Origin: Comamonas kerstersii
Lineage (GTDB): Bacteria; Pseudomonadota; Gammaproteobacteria; Burkholderiales; Burkholderiaceae_C
DNA length: 64,000 nt
Assembly: GCF_008801935.1 (NCBI RefSeq)
Contig: NZ_VZOT01000001.1
Span: forward strand, 558,001-622,000
Direction: 5' to 3'
The notes under the pieces were generated by a model. That model did no database searches. It saw nothing but the letters and a program-made list of their open reading frames with translations, and was not told the origin of the DNA. Below, piece by piece: positions 17,591-26,608 of the stretch; position 1 is the first letter of the stretch; each line of letters opens with the position of its first letter. A program made the position numbers and the translations under genes.

Positions 17591-18439
17591 GTGAGTATTC
17601 AGACCGTAGGTATCGTAGGTGCAGGCACCATGGGCAATGGCATTGCACAGGCATGTGCAGTCGCAGGCATTCCCGTGGTGATGGTGGACATTTCCGAAGC
17701 CGCCGTCCAGAAAGGGCTGGCCACCATTGCTGGCAGCCTTGACCGCCTGATCAAGAAGGAAAAAATCACGGCGGCCGACAAGGACAAGGCGCTGTCGCTG
17801 ATCAAGACCTCCACCAGCTACGACGACCTCAAGGCAGCACAGCTGGTCATTGAGGCCGCCACGGAAAACTACGACCTCAAGGTCAAGATCCTGCAGCAGC
17901 TCGACAGCCTGCTGACCCCTGAGGCGCTGATGGCCTCCAACACTTCTTCCATCTCCATCACCAAGCTGGCAGCCGTCACCCAGCGTGCGGACAAGTTCAT
18001 CGGCATGCACTTCTTCAACCCCGTGCCCATGATGAAGCTGGTGGAGATCATCCGTGGCCTGCAGACCAGCGATGCCACACATGACGCGGTCAAGGCGCTG
18101 GCGGAAAAGCTGGGCAAGACACCGATTACCGTCAAGAACGCGCCCGGCTTTGTGGTCAACCGCATTCTGGTGCCCATGATCAACGAGGCCTTCTACGTGC
18201 TGGCCGAAGGCACGGCCACGCCCGAAGACATTGACGAGGGCATGAAGCTGGGCTGCAACCACCCCATTGGCCCACTGGCACTGGCCGACATGATTGGTCT
18301 GGACGTGTGTCTGGCCGTGATGGAGGTCTACCTGGAAGAGTTTGGCGACAGCAAGTACCGCCCCTGCTACCTGCTGCGTGAAATGGTGGCTGCTGGCCGT
18401 CTGGGCCGCAAGACCGGCCAGGGCGTCTACACCTACTAA
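17591..18439 (+). CDS. 3-hydroxybutyryl-CoA dehydrogenase
   Basis: NAD(P)-dependent (S)-3-hydroxyacyl-CoA dehydrogenase of 282 residues (Hbd/PaaH type, single-function short form). N-terminal VGIVGAGTMGNGIAQ is the nucleotide-binding loop; FIGMHFFNPVPMMKLVE and NAPGFVVNRILVPMINEA are family hallmarks, and NHPIGPLALADMIGLD ends the C-terminal domain. The start is the GTG giving MSIQTVG, with GGGAG upstream; the frame is open further upstream but would overlap the divergent gene. Acts in butyrate/PHB or aromatic acid breakdown. A strong terminator follows. Confidence 0.93.
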   Translation: MSIQTVGIVGAGTMGNGIAQACAVAGIPVVMVDISEAAVQKGLATIAGSLDRLIKKEKITAADKDKALSLIKTSTSYDDLKAAQLVIEAATENYDLKVKILQQLDSLLTPEALMASNTSSISITKLAAVTQRADKFIGMHFFNPVPMMKLVEIIRGLQTSDATHDAVKALAEKLGKTPITVKNAPGFVVNRILVPMINEAFYVLAEGTATPEDIDEGMKLGCNHPIGPLALADMIGLDVCLAVMEVYLEEFGDSKYRPCYLLREMVAAGRLGRKTGQGVYTY

Positions 18440-18476
18440 GTCCTACCCAGCGTGCCGCACAGTGGCATGCCCAACC

Positions 18477-18513
18477 AAGCGCCAGCCGCAGCCTTGCTGC
18501 CTGGCGCTTTTTT
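18477..18513 (+). terminator. Rho-independent terminator after 3-hydroxybutyryl-CoA dehydrogenase
   Basis: AAGCGCCAG (18477-18485) pairs with CTGGCGCTT (18501-18509), 15-base loop, followed directly by a T run (TTTT then GTC). It lies 38 bases after the stop codon. Confidence 0.88.
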
Positions 18514-18628
18514 GTCATCCTTGCCTACAGCAAGGTCTGGCACGGCGTCTTACATTGCTCCTCATCCCATGAACGGCACGGTTTGTGTGCCGTTGGTTTT
18601 TTCAACTTGCATAACCCAAGGAAATGCC

Positions 18629-19048
18629 ATGACCCAGCAACTGGACAAAGTGCTCTACACCGCACGCACTCACACCACCGGAGGACGCGAAGGCGCGGCG
18701 CGCAGCGATGATGGCAAGCTGGACATTCAGCTGTCCGCCCCCGGCAGCAGCGGCACGGGCACCAACCCCGAGCAGCTGTTTGCTGCAGGCTACTCCGCCT
18801 GCTTCATTGGTGCACTCAAGGCCGTGGCTGCACGTCAGAAAATCAGCCTGCCGCAGGATTTGTCGATCGATGCCGAGGTCGATCTCGGCCCCGTCGGTCA
18901 GGCCTATGGCATTGCCGTGCGCATGACCATCCGCCTGCCAGGCATGGACCATGCCCAGGCACAGCAACTGGTGGATGCAGCCCACGAGGTCTGCCCCTAC
19001 TCCAATGCCACGCGCGGCAATGTGCCCGTGACGCTGACGGTGGCTTGA
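18629..19048 (+). CDS. ohr: Organic hydroperoxide resistance protein (Ohr family)
   Basis: Thiol peroxidase that reduces organic and fatty-acid hydroperoxides, dependent on lipoylated proteins; 139 residues. The two redox cysteines are in place: Cys58 (AAGYSACFIGAL) and Cys122 (VCPYSNATRGNV). The ATG giving MTQQLDKVLYTA is preceded by AAGGAA. Ohr is usually repressed by the MarR-type OhrR, but no ohrR gene is adjacent here. It is a single gene, convergent with the RNA ligase gene with only 3 bases between the stops. Confidence 0.93.
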   Translation: MTQQLDKVLYTARTHTTGGREGAARSDDGKLDIQLSAPGSSGTGTNPEQLFAAGYSACFIGALKAVAARQKISLPQDLSIDAEVDLGPVGQAYGIAVRMTIRLPGMDHAQAQQLVDAAHEVCPYSNATRGNVPVTLTVA

Positions 19049-19051
19049 GGC

Positions 19052-19711
19052 CTACGGCTGCAGCAGCGCCTCTGGCTCAGCCACGTACTGCTGCGTAGCC
19101 AGGTCAAACCGGCCTTCAAAGTACAGCGGCCCGGCAATATCGCTGCTGCGATAGCGCGCCAGCCACAGCGCGTCGGCCTGCGCAGCATGCAGCGGCCCAC
19201 CGGGCACGCTGGATTGCAGGGCCTGCAGCGCCTCGGCCAGTGGCAGCCGCCGGCCGTAATGCCCCAGCGTGATGTGCGGCACATAGTGCCAGCCGGGGTA
19301 AGGCATGCGCGCCATCAGTGCCTCATGTGCGATGTGCAGCGCAGGGCTGTGCGATAGCGCAAGATACGGGACGGTCGAAAAACTGCCCACGCCCTGCAGC
19401 TGCCAGGCAAAAGGCGGCAGCTGCGCTGCCTGCAGGGCCTGCACATCGGCAAGCAGCTGCAGCAGGCCAAACTCAGCCTGCGTATCTGCTGCATCGCGCG
19501 GCATCAGCCCACGGTAGGCCAGCGTGATATGCGGCTGGCGTGCATAGCGTGGCAGCAGCCAGGGCCGCAGCGCACTGCGCGCTACCTGCACCAGCGCCTG
19601 TACCCGGGGCGCTTCAGCACGCACCACCCAGACCCCACACCAGGGGCGACCCTGGTGCCACTCGGCAAAATCGCGATCCTCACAGACCTCGGTATGGGCA
19701 ATCGTTGGCAT
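19052..19711 (-). CDS. 2'-5' RNA ligase-like 2H phosphoesterase
   Basis: 219 residues with the two His-x-Thr motifs that define the 2H family: QPHITLAY and VPHITLGHY. Members (LigT/ThpR) hydrolyse 2',3'-cyclic phosphate or ligate tRNA halves. The start shown gives MPTIAHTEVCED; the frame stays open to an ATG at 19774, but that codon lies inside the palindromic repeat at 19747-19843, so its first codons would be repeat DNA. No strong RBS is seen for either. Confidence 0.82.
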   Translation of the reverse strand: MPTIAHTEVCEDRDFAEWHQGRPWCGVWVVRAEAPRVQALVQVARSALRPWLLPRYARQPHITLAYRGLMPRDAADTQAEFGLLQLLADVQALQAAQLPPFAWQLQGVGSFSTVPYLALSHSPALHIAHEALMARMPYPGWHYVPHITLGHYGRRLPLAEALQALQSSVPGGPLHAAQADALWLARYRSSDIAGPLYFEGRFDLATQQYVAEPEALLQP

Positions 19712-19746
19712 ACATGCAGATGACGGAGCAGGCGCTGCACCTGCAT

Positions 19747-19843
19747 AAAAAACCATAGCTTGCAGCGCTTGCAAATGCTTGATTTCAGATAAAAATCACT
19801 CTGAAATCAATATTAATCAAGCGCTAAAAGCTATCTTTAAAAG
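19747..19843. repeat. Nested AGCGCT palindromic repeat, long copy
   Basis: Outer arms ATAGCTT-gc-AGCGCTT and AAGCGCT-aa-AAGCTAT pair fully except for the two-base bulge; the inner hairpin GATTTCAGA/TCTGAAATC is a perfect 9-bp stem. It lies between the divergent RNA ligase and phosphoesterase genes. Confidence 0.8.
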
Positions 19844-19910
19844 AGCAAACCGGGTAATTCCCAGTACGCCCTGCAAGCTTAACGCCAGTTAGACGCGCCA
19901 CCATGGCGGC

Positions 19911-20666
19911 ATGAAACTGGCCCTGTTCTCAGACATCCACAGCAATCTGCAGGCGCTGCAGGCCTGCATGGCCCACGCACAGGCGCAAGGTGCCACCCAG
20001 CTGGCCTTTCTGGGCGACATGGTGGGCTATGGCGGCGAGCCCACGGCTGTGCTCGACACCATCATGCGGGCCGTGCAGGCGGGTGCCTGGGCGGTGCGCG
20101 GCAACCACGACGATCTGGCCCTGCTCCCACCCAGTCAGATCCAGCACGTGGGCGAACAGGGCGCGCTCTGGACCCATGCCCAGCTCAGTCCGGCGCACAA
20201 GGATTTTCTGGCGCAGCTACCGCTGTTGAGCCAGCACGAACACCTGCTGCTGGTGCATGCCAGCGCCCACCATCCCGAGCGCTGGCCCTATGTGGACAGC
20301 AGCCTGATGGCCGAGCGCAGCATGGCGGCCGCCAGCGATATGGACATCAACATCCGCTACGTCTTCAGCGGCCATGTGCACCAGCAGGCGCTGTACTACC
20401 TCACGCCCACGGCCAAGCTCATGCGCTTTGTGCCGCAGCCTGGCGTGCCCATTCCCGTGCCCGCACACCGGCAATGGCTGGCCATCGTGGGCTCCTGCGG
20501 TCAGCCGCGCGACGGTGATGTGCGCGCCATGTACGCCATGTATGACAGCCAGGCCGCCACCCTGACCTTTTACCGCGTGCCCTACGACCATGGCGCTGCC
20601 ATGCAGGCCATCCGGCACAGCGAGCTGCCCAATGCCTTTGCCGACCGTCTGGAGCAGGGGCAATGA
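19911..20666 (+). CDS. Metallophosphoesterase
   Basis: Calcineurin-like phosphoesterase, 251 residues. The metal-binding motifs come in order: DIHSN (8-12), GDMVGYG, GNHDD, the single His in LLVHAS and GHVH. This set fits the PP2A-like/YfcE group with a two-metal centre. It is cytoplasmic (no signal). Its stop codon overlaps the ATG of the next gene (ATGA), so it is translationally coupled to a protein kinase. A role as the phosphatase partner of that kinase is an attractive inference but unproven; nucleotide substrates are possible too. Confidence 0.88.
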   Translation: MKLALFSDIHSNLQALQACMAHAQAQGATQLAFLGDMVGYGGEPTAVLDTIMRAVQAGAWAVRGNHDDLALLPPSQIQHVGEQGALWTHAQLSPAHKDFLAQLPLLSQHEHLLLVHASAHHPERWPYVDSSLMAERSMAAASDMDINIRYVFSGHVHQQALYYLTPTAKLMRFVPQPGVPIPVPAHRQWLAIVGSCGQPRDGDVRAMYAMYDSQAATLTFYRVPYDHGAAMQAIRHSELPNAFADRLEQGQ

Positions 20667-22114
20667 AAAAGCGCACGCCGGGCACAGAGATTGACGGCTT
20701 CATCATTGACGACTGCGTCCACGCAGGCGGCATGGCCCACATCTACAGCGTGCGCTATGCGCAGCCAAAGGCCGCATCACCGGGCTTTCCGATGGTGATG
20801 AAAATCCCGCGCATGACAGCCGGTGACGGGGCGGAGAACATCGTCAGCTTTGAGGTAGAGCTGCAAATCCTGCCTGCGCTGCACGGCCCCCATGTGCCGC
20901 AGTTTGTGGCCGCAGGCGACCTGCTGCGCGTGCCCTACATCGTCATGGAGCACATGGCGGGCCAAACACTGCAGCACTGGCTGGATCAGCCACAGCCCCT
21001 GCCCATAGAAACGATTACCCAGCTGGGCACGGCCATGGCCCAGGCCGCCCACAGCCTGCACCAGCAAAACTGCTGCCACCTGGATCTGAAGCCCGGCAAT
21101 GTGCTCATTCAGAACAGTGGCAATGCCGTACTGCTGGACTTTGGCCTGTCCTGCCACGCCCACTACCCGGATCTGCTGGCCGAAGAGCTGCGCAAGGCCG
21201 TCGGTTCCCCTGCCTGGATAGCCCCTGAGCAAATCGTGGGCGTGCGCGGCGATATCCGCAGCGATATCTTCGCCATCGGCGTCATGCTCTACGAGCTCAC
21301 CACCGGCGAGCTGCCCTTTGGAGCACCCACCACCCAGGCCGGTCTGCGCCAGCGCATGTGGATGGCTCCCACACCACCGCGAGCGCTGCGCGCCGATGTG
21401 CCGGACTGGCTGCAGGAAATCATTCTGCGCTGCCTGGAGCCTGAAGCCGCACAGCGCTACCCCAGCGCGGCGGAACTGGCCTTTGACCTGAGCCACCCGC
21501 AGCAAGTGCCCATCACCCAGCGCGGCCTGCGGCTCAAAGGCATTTCCTTTTTCGGCAAGCTGCGCCGCTGGCTCAGGGCCGCTGGCATGGAATACCACCC
21601 CAGTCCCTTGCCCTCGCAGCAGGCTGCGGACGTGCCCATCCTCATGGTGGCCGTGCCGCACAAGGATGTGACCGATGCCACACTCTACAGCCTGCGCCAG
21701 GCCGTGGCGCGCTCGCTGTCCACGCGGCCGGGGGCGCGGCTGGCGGTGGTGACCGTCATTTCCCCTGCTGCCAGCAGCAGCACGGACAGCAGCCGCAGCG
21801 AAACCGCCCTGCACCGCATGCACCTGGCACGGCTCAAGCAATGGGCGCAGGGCCTGGAAACCGGGGGACACGGGGTGAGCTACCACGTGCTGGAATCCGG
21901 TGATGTGGCGCAGGCCCTGGTGCGCTACGCAGAGGGCAACAACGTAGGACTGATCATCATGGGTGCCGCCACCCACGGCCTGCAGCTGCAGCGCTGGATT
22001 GCGACTGTGCCCATGCGCGTGGCACGCGATGCGCCCTGCACCGTCATCCTCGTCAAGCAGCAGCTGCCTTTTACGGCACTGCACCGGGCCAACACTTCAT
22101 ATCCTGAAAATTAG
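20663..22114 (+). CDS. Ser/Thr protein kinase fused to a universal stress protein domain
   Basis: 483 residues. The kinase domain (about 10-275) is of Hanks type: Lys47, Glu65, HLDLKPGN (catalytic Asp141, Asn146; Leu replaces the usual Arg of HRD) and DFG at 159-161, then SPAWIAPEQ and DIFAIGVMLYELTTGELPF. Lack of the HRD Arg suggests it does not need activation-loop phosphorylation. After a linker, residues about 328-470 form a UspA-like domain ending VPMRVARDAPCTVILVK with GAATHGLQLQRW near the nucleotide-binding motif. No transmembrane segment. Coupled to the phosphoesterase upstream. Confidence 0.9.
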   Translation: MKKRTPGTEIDGFIIDDCVHAGGMAHIYSVRYAQPKAASPGFPMVMKIPRMTAGDGAENIVSFEVELQILPALHGPHVPQFVAAGDLLRVPYIVMEHMAGQTLQHWLDQPQPLPIETITQLGTAMAQAAHSLHQQNCCHLDLKPGNVLIQNSGNAVLLDFGLSCHAHYPDLLAEELRKAVGSPAWIAPEQIVGVRGDIRSDIFAIGVMLYELTTGELPFGAPTTQAGLRQRMWMAPTPPRALRADVPDWLQEIILRCLEPEAAQRYPSAAELAFDLSHPQQVPITQRGLRLKGISFFGKLRRWLRAAGMEYHPSPLPSQQAADVPILMVAVPHKDVTDATLYSLRQAVARSLSTRPGARLAVVTVISPAASSSTDSSRSETALHRMHLARLKQWAQGLETGGHGVSYHVLESGDVAQALVRYAEGNNVGLIIMGAATHGLQLQRWIATVPMRVARDAPCTVILVKQQLPFTALHRANTSYPEN

Positions 22115-22133
22115 AACAAGCGTCTTGTTTTTG
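22115..22133 (+). terminator. Weak terminator after the kinase gene
   Basis: AACAAG-CGT-CTTGTT followed by TTT directly after the kinase stop codon. The stem is short and AT-rich, so it is probably leaky. Confidence 0.4.
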
Positions 22134-22259
22134 ACACGCCGCCCGAAATTCACTTTTTTCTTTTTGGGAGCAACGACCTATCGCAAAAACATCAGATTTT
22201 TTTGCATTCATTTGCAGTCACAGCGTTCGAAATGTGAAATTTTTTGTTACAACGACGGG

Positions 22260-22988
22260 ATGCGTATTGCTGCTCTAGACGACGATCCCATTTTCCTCAA
22301 GCTGGTGGAGGCGACCATTCATCAGATGGGCCATGCCACCATCCTGTTTGAAACAGGAGAAGACCTGCTTCGCGCCATGCGCCGCGAAAGCTTTGACCTT
22401 CTGATCGTTGACTGGCTGCTGCCAGGACTGAGTGGCATTGAGGTGGTTCGTGCACTGCGCGAAGCCGGAGGCAGCAAGCTGCCTATCCTGTTTGCCAGCC
22501 AGTGCAATGAGGAAAAAGACATCGTCGCCGCCTTCAATGCCGGGGCGGATGACTTCATGACCAAGCCTTTGCGCGTGCAGGAGCTGATGGCACGTGTCTC
22601 CGCGCTGATGCGCCGTGCCTATCCCGACGTATCCACCATGCGTCTGGACTTTGACCCTTATCGCCTCGAGCCACACACCCGCACGGTCTATCTCAAGGAA
22701 CAGCCTATTGAACTCAAGCACCGTGAGTACGAGCTGGCGGAATTCCTGTTCCAGAACTGCGGTCGCCTGCTCTCGCGCAACCACCTGACCGAAGCGGTCT
22801 GGGGCAGCACCCCCCCTTCCCCATCCCGCACGCTGGACACCCATGCCTCGCGGCTGCGCACCAAACTCCAGCTGGGCCAATACCATGGCCAGGGCAGCAT
22901 CTACCTGCTCAGTGCCATCTATGGGCTGGGCTATCGCATGGAGCTCCTGCCTGCGCCCGAGATGGCACAGGCCACCACTGCCAGTTAA
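22260..22988 (+). CDS. OmpR-family two-component response regulator
   Basis: 242 residues: receiver domain (residues 1-118) with phospho-acceptor Asp51 (LLIVDWLLPG), acidic pair at 7-9 and Lys102 (TKPL); C-terminal winged-helix DNA-binding domain (about 130-230) with ELKHREYELAEFLFQN and LDTHASRLRTKL and the final YGLGYRME. The start MRIAALDDD is preceded only by a weak ACGGG. The 145-base upstream gap is AT-rich with T tracts and may hold the promoter. It lies 150 bases before a hybrid histidine kinase; they could form one phosphorelay. Confidence 0.93.
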   Translation: MRIAALDDDPIFLKLVEATIHQMGHATILFETGEDLLRAMRRESFDLLIVDWLLPGLSGIEVVRALREAGGSKLPILFASQCNEEKDIVAAFNAGADDFMTKPLRVQELMARVSALMRRAYPDVSTMRLDFDPYRLEPHTRTVYLKEQPIELKHREYELAEFLFQNCGRLLSRNHLTEAVWGSTPPSPSRTLDTHASRLRTKLQLGQYHGQGSIYLLSAIYGLGYRMELLPAPEMAQATTAS

Positions 22989-23138
22989 CGGCCGTCAATT
23001 GCGCTGGCACTGTGGCTTTGCGTCACGCGCCTTGGCTGTGCAGCAGATAATGCTGCAGGCCGTGCAGCACCTGTGGACTGCAGTCTTTCAATGCCAGCAT
23101 CTACCCCGCAGGGCCTTCACCCGTCTTCATGACTGGAT

Positions 23139-25952
23139 ATGCAGCACCAAAGCTCCACGTTCCGCAAGCGCTTCGCGCTGAGCCTGACTGCCAAAATCGT
23201 GCTGCTGGTCAGTGCCATGGGCATTGCCTTTGCACTGATTTCCACCTATGCCACCTGGCAGATTCAGCGCATTGAAGTTCAGTACCGCGCTCTGCTGCAA
23301 ACACAGTCCGCCGCCAAGCATGAAGTCGGCATGCTGTACCAGTATCTGAGCGATGCGTCCACCCTGATCTATGAAGTCCTCACCACCGGTGACATGGAGC
23401 AGGCCTTTGTGGCCAAGGAGCGCCTGCATCAGCTGCAGCAGGCTTTCGACCAGGACGCACAGGACATCCAGCGCATGACACAGGGCCACACTCCCAGCCT
23501 GGAAGCCGTCACCACACAGGCGCAGCGTTTTTTTGCAGCAGGCCATCACTCCCTTGACGCCTATTTGCAATGGAATATTGACCGCCCGCTGCACATCCTG
23601 GCCCAGGAGCTGTCCCCGACCCTGAGGCAGCTGCGCCATGAAATGGAGAGTCTGCGCCAGCAGACCGATGCCTATTTCGAGCATGCCTCCCGCACGCTGA
23701 TTCAGCAGACACAGCACACACTGAGCCTGACCAACTGGACTGGCTGGCTCAGTGTGCTGCTGATCTTCGCTTACGCCGCATGGCTGGCATGGCACAACAT
23801 TTCACTGCCTCTGCGGCAGCTCACGCACAGCATGCAGCGCATGAGCCGGCAGGAATACCACATTCCCATTCATGGCCAGGAACGCCATGATGAAATCGGC
23901 ACCATGGCGCGCACCCTGCAGGGCCTGAACACGGCACTGCAGCAAGCCCAGGCGCTGCAGGCACAGCTGCAGCAGCAACAGCAGAAAAACCTGCTCATCG
24001 AGCAGCTGCAGGCACTGACCAGTGCACTGCCCGGCGCCGTCTTCCAGGTGCATCTGTTTGCCGACGAGTCATGGCAGCTGCGCTTCGTCAGTCCGCAGTG
24101 GACACACCTCATGGGACTGGAAGCCGATGCAGATCACAGCATTGAAGCCGCATCCCACTACTTTCGCCACTACAACCAGCAAGTGATGGCGCGTATCAAG
24201 CAGCACTTTCTGAACAGCGCCAAGACCCTGCAGCCCGTGAATTTTGAGGTATCCATGCAGATGCTCGACGGCGTCAACCGCTGGATCAAGACCCGAGCCA
24301 ATCCGCATGTGGAAGCCGACGGCAGCATTGTGTTCAACGGCGTCTGGCTGGACGTCACCAAAGAAGTGATTCAGGCCCAGGCCCTGAACAAGGCCAAGCG
24401 CCAGGCCGAACAAAGTGCGGCGGAGCGCACGGCCATGCAGGCAGCCATCAGCCATGAAATTCGTACACCGCTGAATGCCATTCTGGGCCTGACGCAGCTG
24501 TTGCTGAAGGCAGAGCTGCCGCAGACGCAGCGCGAACAGCTGTACAACGTGCTGCGCGCCGGTCAGCACCTGCGTGGCATCGTCAATGAAGTGCTGGATT
24601 TCTCCAAGATCGACGCTGGTCAGCTCAAGCTGGAGAGCACCGACTTCAGCCTGGAGACGGTGGTGCTCGACGTGCTGAGCATGTGCCAGGAAGAAGCCAG
24701 CAAAAAGGGGCTGACACTGCACTACAAGATCGCGCGCGAAGTGCCCGACAGCCTGCGCGGAGATCCGCACCGCATTGCGCAAATCCTGCTGAACTACGTC
24801 AACAACGCCATCAAGTTCACCGCCAGCGGGCATATCGACATCACCATACGGCTTGACCCCGGCAGCAGCCTGCACCGCATCATGCTGCACGCCAGCGTGA
24901 GAGACACTGGCCCCGGCATTCCTGCCGACCATATTCCGCTGCTGTTCGAGGCCTATCAGCAGGCTGACAACTCCATCACGCGCCGCTACGGCGGCACAGG
25001 ACTGGGTCTGGCCATCTCCCGTGCGCTCGCCCAGCTCATGGGTGGCACAGTGGGGGTGCAAAGCACCGTAGGAGCGGGCAGCAACTTCTGGTTCACGGCC
25101 GTGCTGGAGCCTGCACGCAGCATCGTGCAACGCACGCCCGCAGCGCAGGCGCCAGCGCATGCCATCCCTGTGGACTGGCAGGGCCTGCGGGTGCTGGTGG
25201 TCGATGACAACGCCCTCAACCGAGCTGTGGCCGAAGGCATGCTGCATGCCATCGGCCTGCAAACCGATGTGGCGGAAGATGGTGCGCAGGCGCTGATGAA
25301 GCTGCAGTCCTTCGGCCCGCAATACTTCAGCTGCGTGCTGATGGACATGCAGATGCCACACATGGACGGTATCAGCGCCACCCGCGCACTGCGGCAGCTG
25401 CCCGGATTTGAGCACTTGCCCGTCATTGCCATGACGGCGCATACCGCAGTGCAGGATGTAGAGCGTTCGCTGGCAGCAGGCATGAATGCCCATCTGAGCA
25501 AGCCCCTGCTGGAATCTGCGCTGCACACCGTGCTGCAGAAATGGCTGGGTGCGGCTGCACGACCCAGCTCTATGGATGAGATGCGCACCTGCACGCAGGC
25601 CGATACGCTGCCACCGGTCTTTGATGCCTCCGCCATGGATGCGCTGGCACAGTTGTTTGATGCCACCAAGCTGGAGCAGCTGGTGACCCAGTTCACCACC
25701 GACACACTACAGCGCGCAAAACAATTGCCGCAGCTCGCACAGCAGCACGACTGGCAGTGCATGCACGCAGAAGCGCACAAACTGACGGGCACGGCCGCCA
25801 CTTTCGGGTTGATGCAGCTGGGGCATTTTTCCAGCGCACTGTCTGCGGCCCTGAAAGAGGGGGATACCGCCCAGATCGAAGCTCTGGCCAGCCAGGCCTG
25901 TGCAGCAGCAGAAGCCGGGGTGACAGCACTCGAAGGCTATAGCAGCGCCTAA
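23139..25952 (+). CDS. Hybrid sensor histidine kinase (HAMP-PAS-HisKA-HATPase-REC-Hpt)
   Basis: 937 residues, inner membrane. TM1 at about 18-40, a periplasmic helical sensor to about 200, TM2 at about 205-225, HAMP (NISLPLRQLTHSM), a Gln-rich coiled coil at about 265-285, a PAS-like region, HisKA with phospho-His439 (SHEIRTPLNA), HATPase (NAIKFT, DTGPGI, GGTGLGLAI), receiver with Asp736 (LMDMQMPHMDG) and an Hpt domain with His880 (EAHKLTGTA). This is the BarA/ArcB-type multi-step architecture. The final phosphate acceptor may be the OmpR-type regulator just upstream, though tandem genes are no proof. Confidence 0.93.
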   Translation: MQHQSSTFRKRFALSLTAKIVLLVSAMGIAFALISTYATWQIQRIEVQYRALLQTQSAAKHEVGMLYQYLSDASTLIYEVLTTGDMEQAFVAKERLHQLQQAFDQDAQDIQRMTQGHTPSLEAVTTQAQRFFAAGHHSLDAYLQWNIDRPLHILAQELSPTLRQLRHEMESLRQQTDAYFEHASRTLIQQTQHTLSLTNWTGWLSVLLIFAYAAWLAWHNISLPLRQLTHSMQRMSRQEYHIPIHGQERHDEIGTMARTLQGLNTALQQAQALQAQLQQQQQKNLLIEQLQALTSALPGAVFQVHLFADESWQLRFVSPQWTHLMGLEADADHSIEAASHYFRHYNQQVMARIKQHFLNSAKTLQPVNFEVSMQMLDGVNRWIKTRANPHVEADGSIVFNGVWLDVTKEVIQAQALNKAKRQAEQSAAERTAMQAAISHEIRTPLNAILGLTQLLLKAELPQTQREQLYNVLRAGQHLRGIVNEVLDFSKIDAGQLKLESTDFSLETVVLDVLSMCQEEASKKGLTLHYKIAREVPDSLRGDPHRIAQILLNYVNNAIKFTASGHIDITIRLDPGSSLHRIMLHASVRDTGPGIPADHIPLLFEAYQQADNSITRRYGGTGLGLAISRALAQLMGGTVGVQSTVGAGSNFWFTAVLEPARSIVQRTPAAQAPAHAIPVDWQGLRVLVVDDNALNRAVAEGMLHAIGLQTDVAEDGAQALMKLQSFGPQYFSCVLMDMQMPHMDGISATRALRQLPGFEHLPVIAMTAHTAVQDVERSLAAGMNAHLSKPLLESALHTVLQKWLGAAARPSSMDEMRTCTQADTLPPVFDASAMDALAQLFDATKLEQLVTQFTTDTLQRAKQLPQLAQQHDWQCMHAEAHKLTGTAATFGLMQLGHFSSALSAALKEGDTAQIEALASQACAAAEAGVTALEGYSSA

Positions 25953-25997
25953 ACAGACGATGCGCCTGCTGGCACGAAGATCATGTGCCGTGCGCCG

Positions 25998-26432
25998 TCA
26001 GCACATGCCGCGGATACGGCACTCCGGCACCACATTGCCTTGCGCATCACGCCACTGCACAGCGCCCGGGGCGGAGGTGGCAGGCTGCGGCTGCTGTGGT
26101 GCTGCAGATTCCGGCACCGCTTGCTTCTGAGGGGCTGCATGCGGGTCATGCAGCACGGTGGATGTGCCCACACCTGCTCCCACGTGTGCGCCACCACCGA
26201 CGGAGGTGGAGACACCTACACCCGCATTGCCAGTCACCTGTCCCCGCTGGTTCACGCCCACACCCACGCCGACCGGGCCCACACCCGTGCTGACACCAGC
26301 AGAGACTCCACCTGTTCCCATGCCCACGCCGACGCGAAATGGCCCCACAGGCACACCTACCCCGACACCCGCCGAGGTTACACACCCCGCCAGCAAGCTG
26401 CCAGCCATCAAAGTCAGAAACAGTGTTTTCAT
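25998..26432 (-). CDS. Glycine/valine-rich small lipoprotein
   Basis: 144 residues, no recognised family. The N-terminus MKTLFLTLMAGSLLAGC is a clear lipoprotein signal with the lipid-bearing Cys17. The next 70 residues alternate Gly with Val/Ala/Ser (GVGVGVPVG, VGVGVGVN), then a Gln/Pro/Ala-rich linker and a short C-terminus DAQGNVVPECRIRGMC with two cysteines. The frame is open further upstream to 26555, but that part runs into a repeat. An outer-membrane or periplasmic structural role is possible. It is convergent with the hybrid kinase gene, 45 bases apart. Confidence 0.7.
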   Translation of the reverse strand: MKTLFLTLMAGSLLAGCVTSAGVGVGVPVGPFRVGVGMGTGGVSAGVSTGVGPVGVGVGVNQRGQVTGNAGVGVSTSVGGGAHVGAGVGTSTVLHDPHAAPQKQAVPESAAPQQPQPATSAPGAVQWRDAQGNVVPECRIRGMC

Positions 26433-26500
26433 GCCTGCCATTGTCCGCCGCTCGCCTTCCCTGCACAAATTGCGGGCACTTTCACCTGCCATCATCTTCA

Positions 26501-26552
26501 CAAAAAATAGCTGCCTGCGCTTGCTGCATAAGCGCTTAAGCCATTTTTCATG
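26501..26552. repeat. AGCGCT palindromic repeat, short copy
   Basis: CAAAAAATAGCTGCCTGCGC then TTGCTGCATAAGCGCTTAAG and CCATTTTTCATG. Same consensus as the other short copies. It lies between the lipoprotein gene and the htpG terminator. Confidence 0.7.
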
Positions 26553-26554
26553 CA

Positions 26555-26586
26555 TAAAAAAGCCCCAGCACCTGAAGCACTGGGGC
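26555..26586 (-). terminator. Rho-independent terminator of htpG
   Basis: On the minus strand GCCCCAG (26586-26580) pairs with CTGGGGC (26568-26562) and is followed by TTTTTT. It starts 22 bases after the htpG stop. Confidence 0.88.
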
Positions 26587-26608
26587 GATGGTCACACAGC
26601 GATCAAGC

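Noticed and set aside
24069..25526. Open frame of 485 codons opposite the hybrid kinase
   Set aside because: Reverse reading of a well-supported kinase; no recognisable protein.
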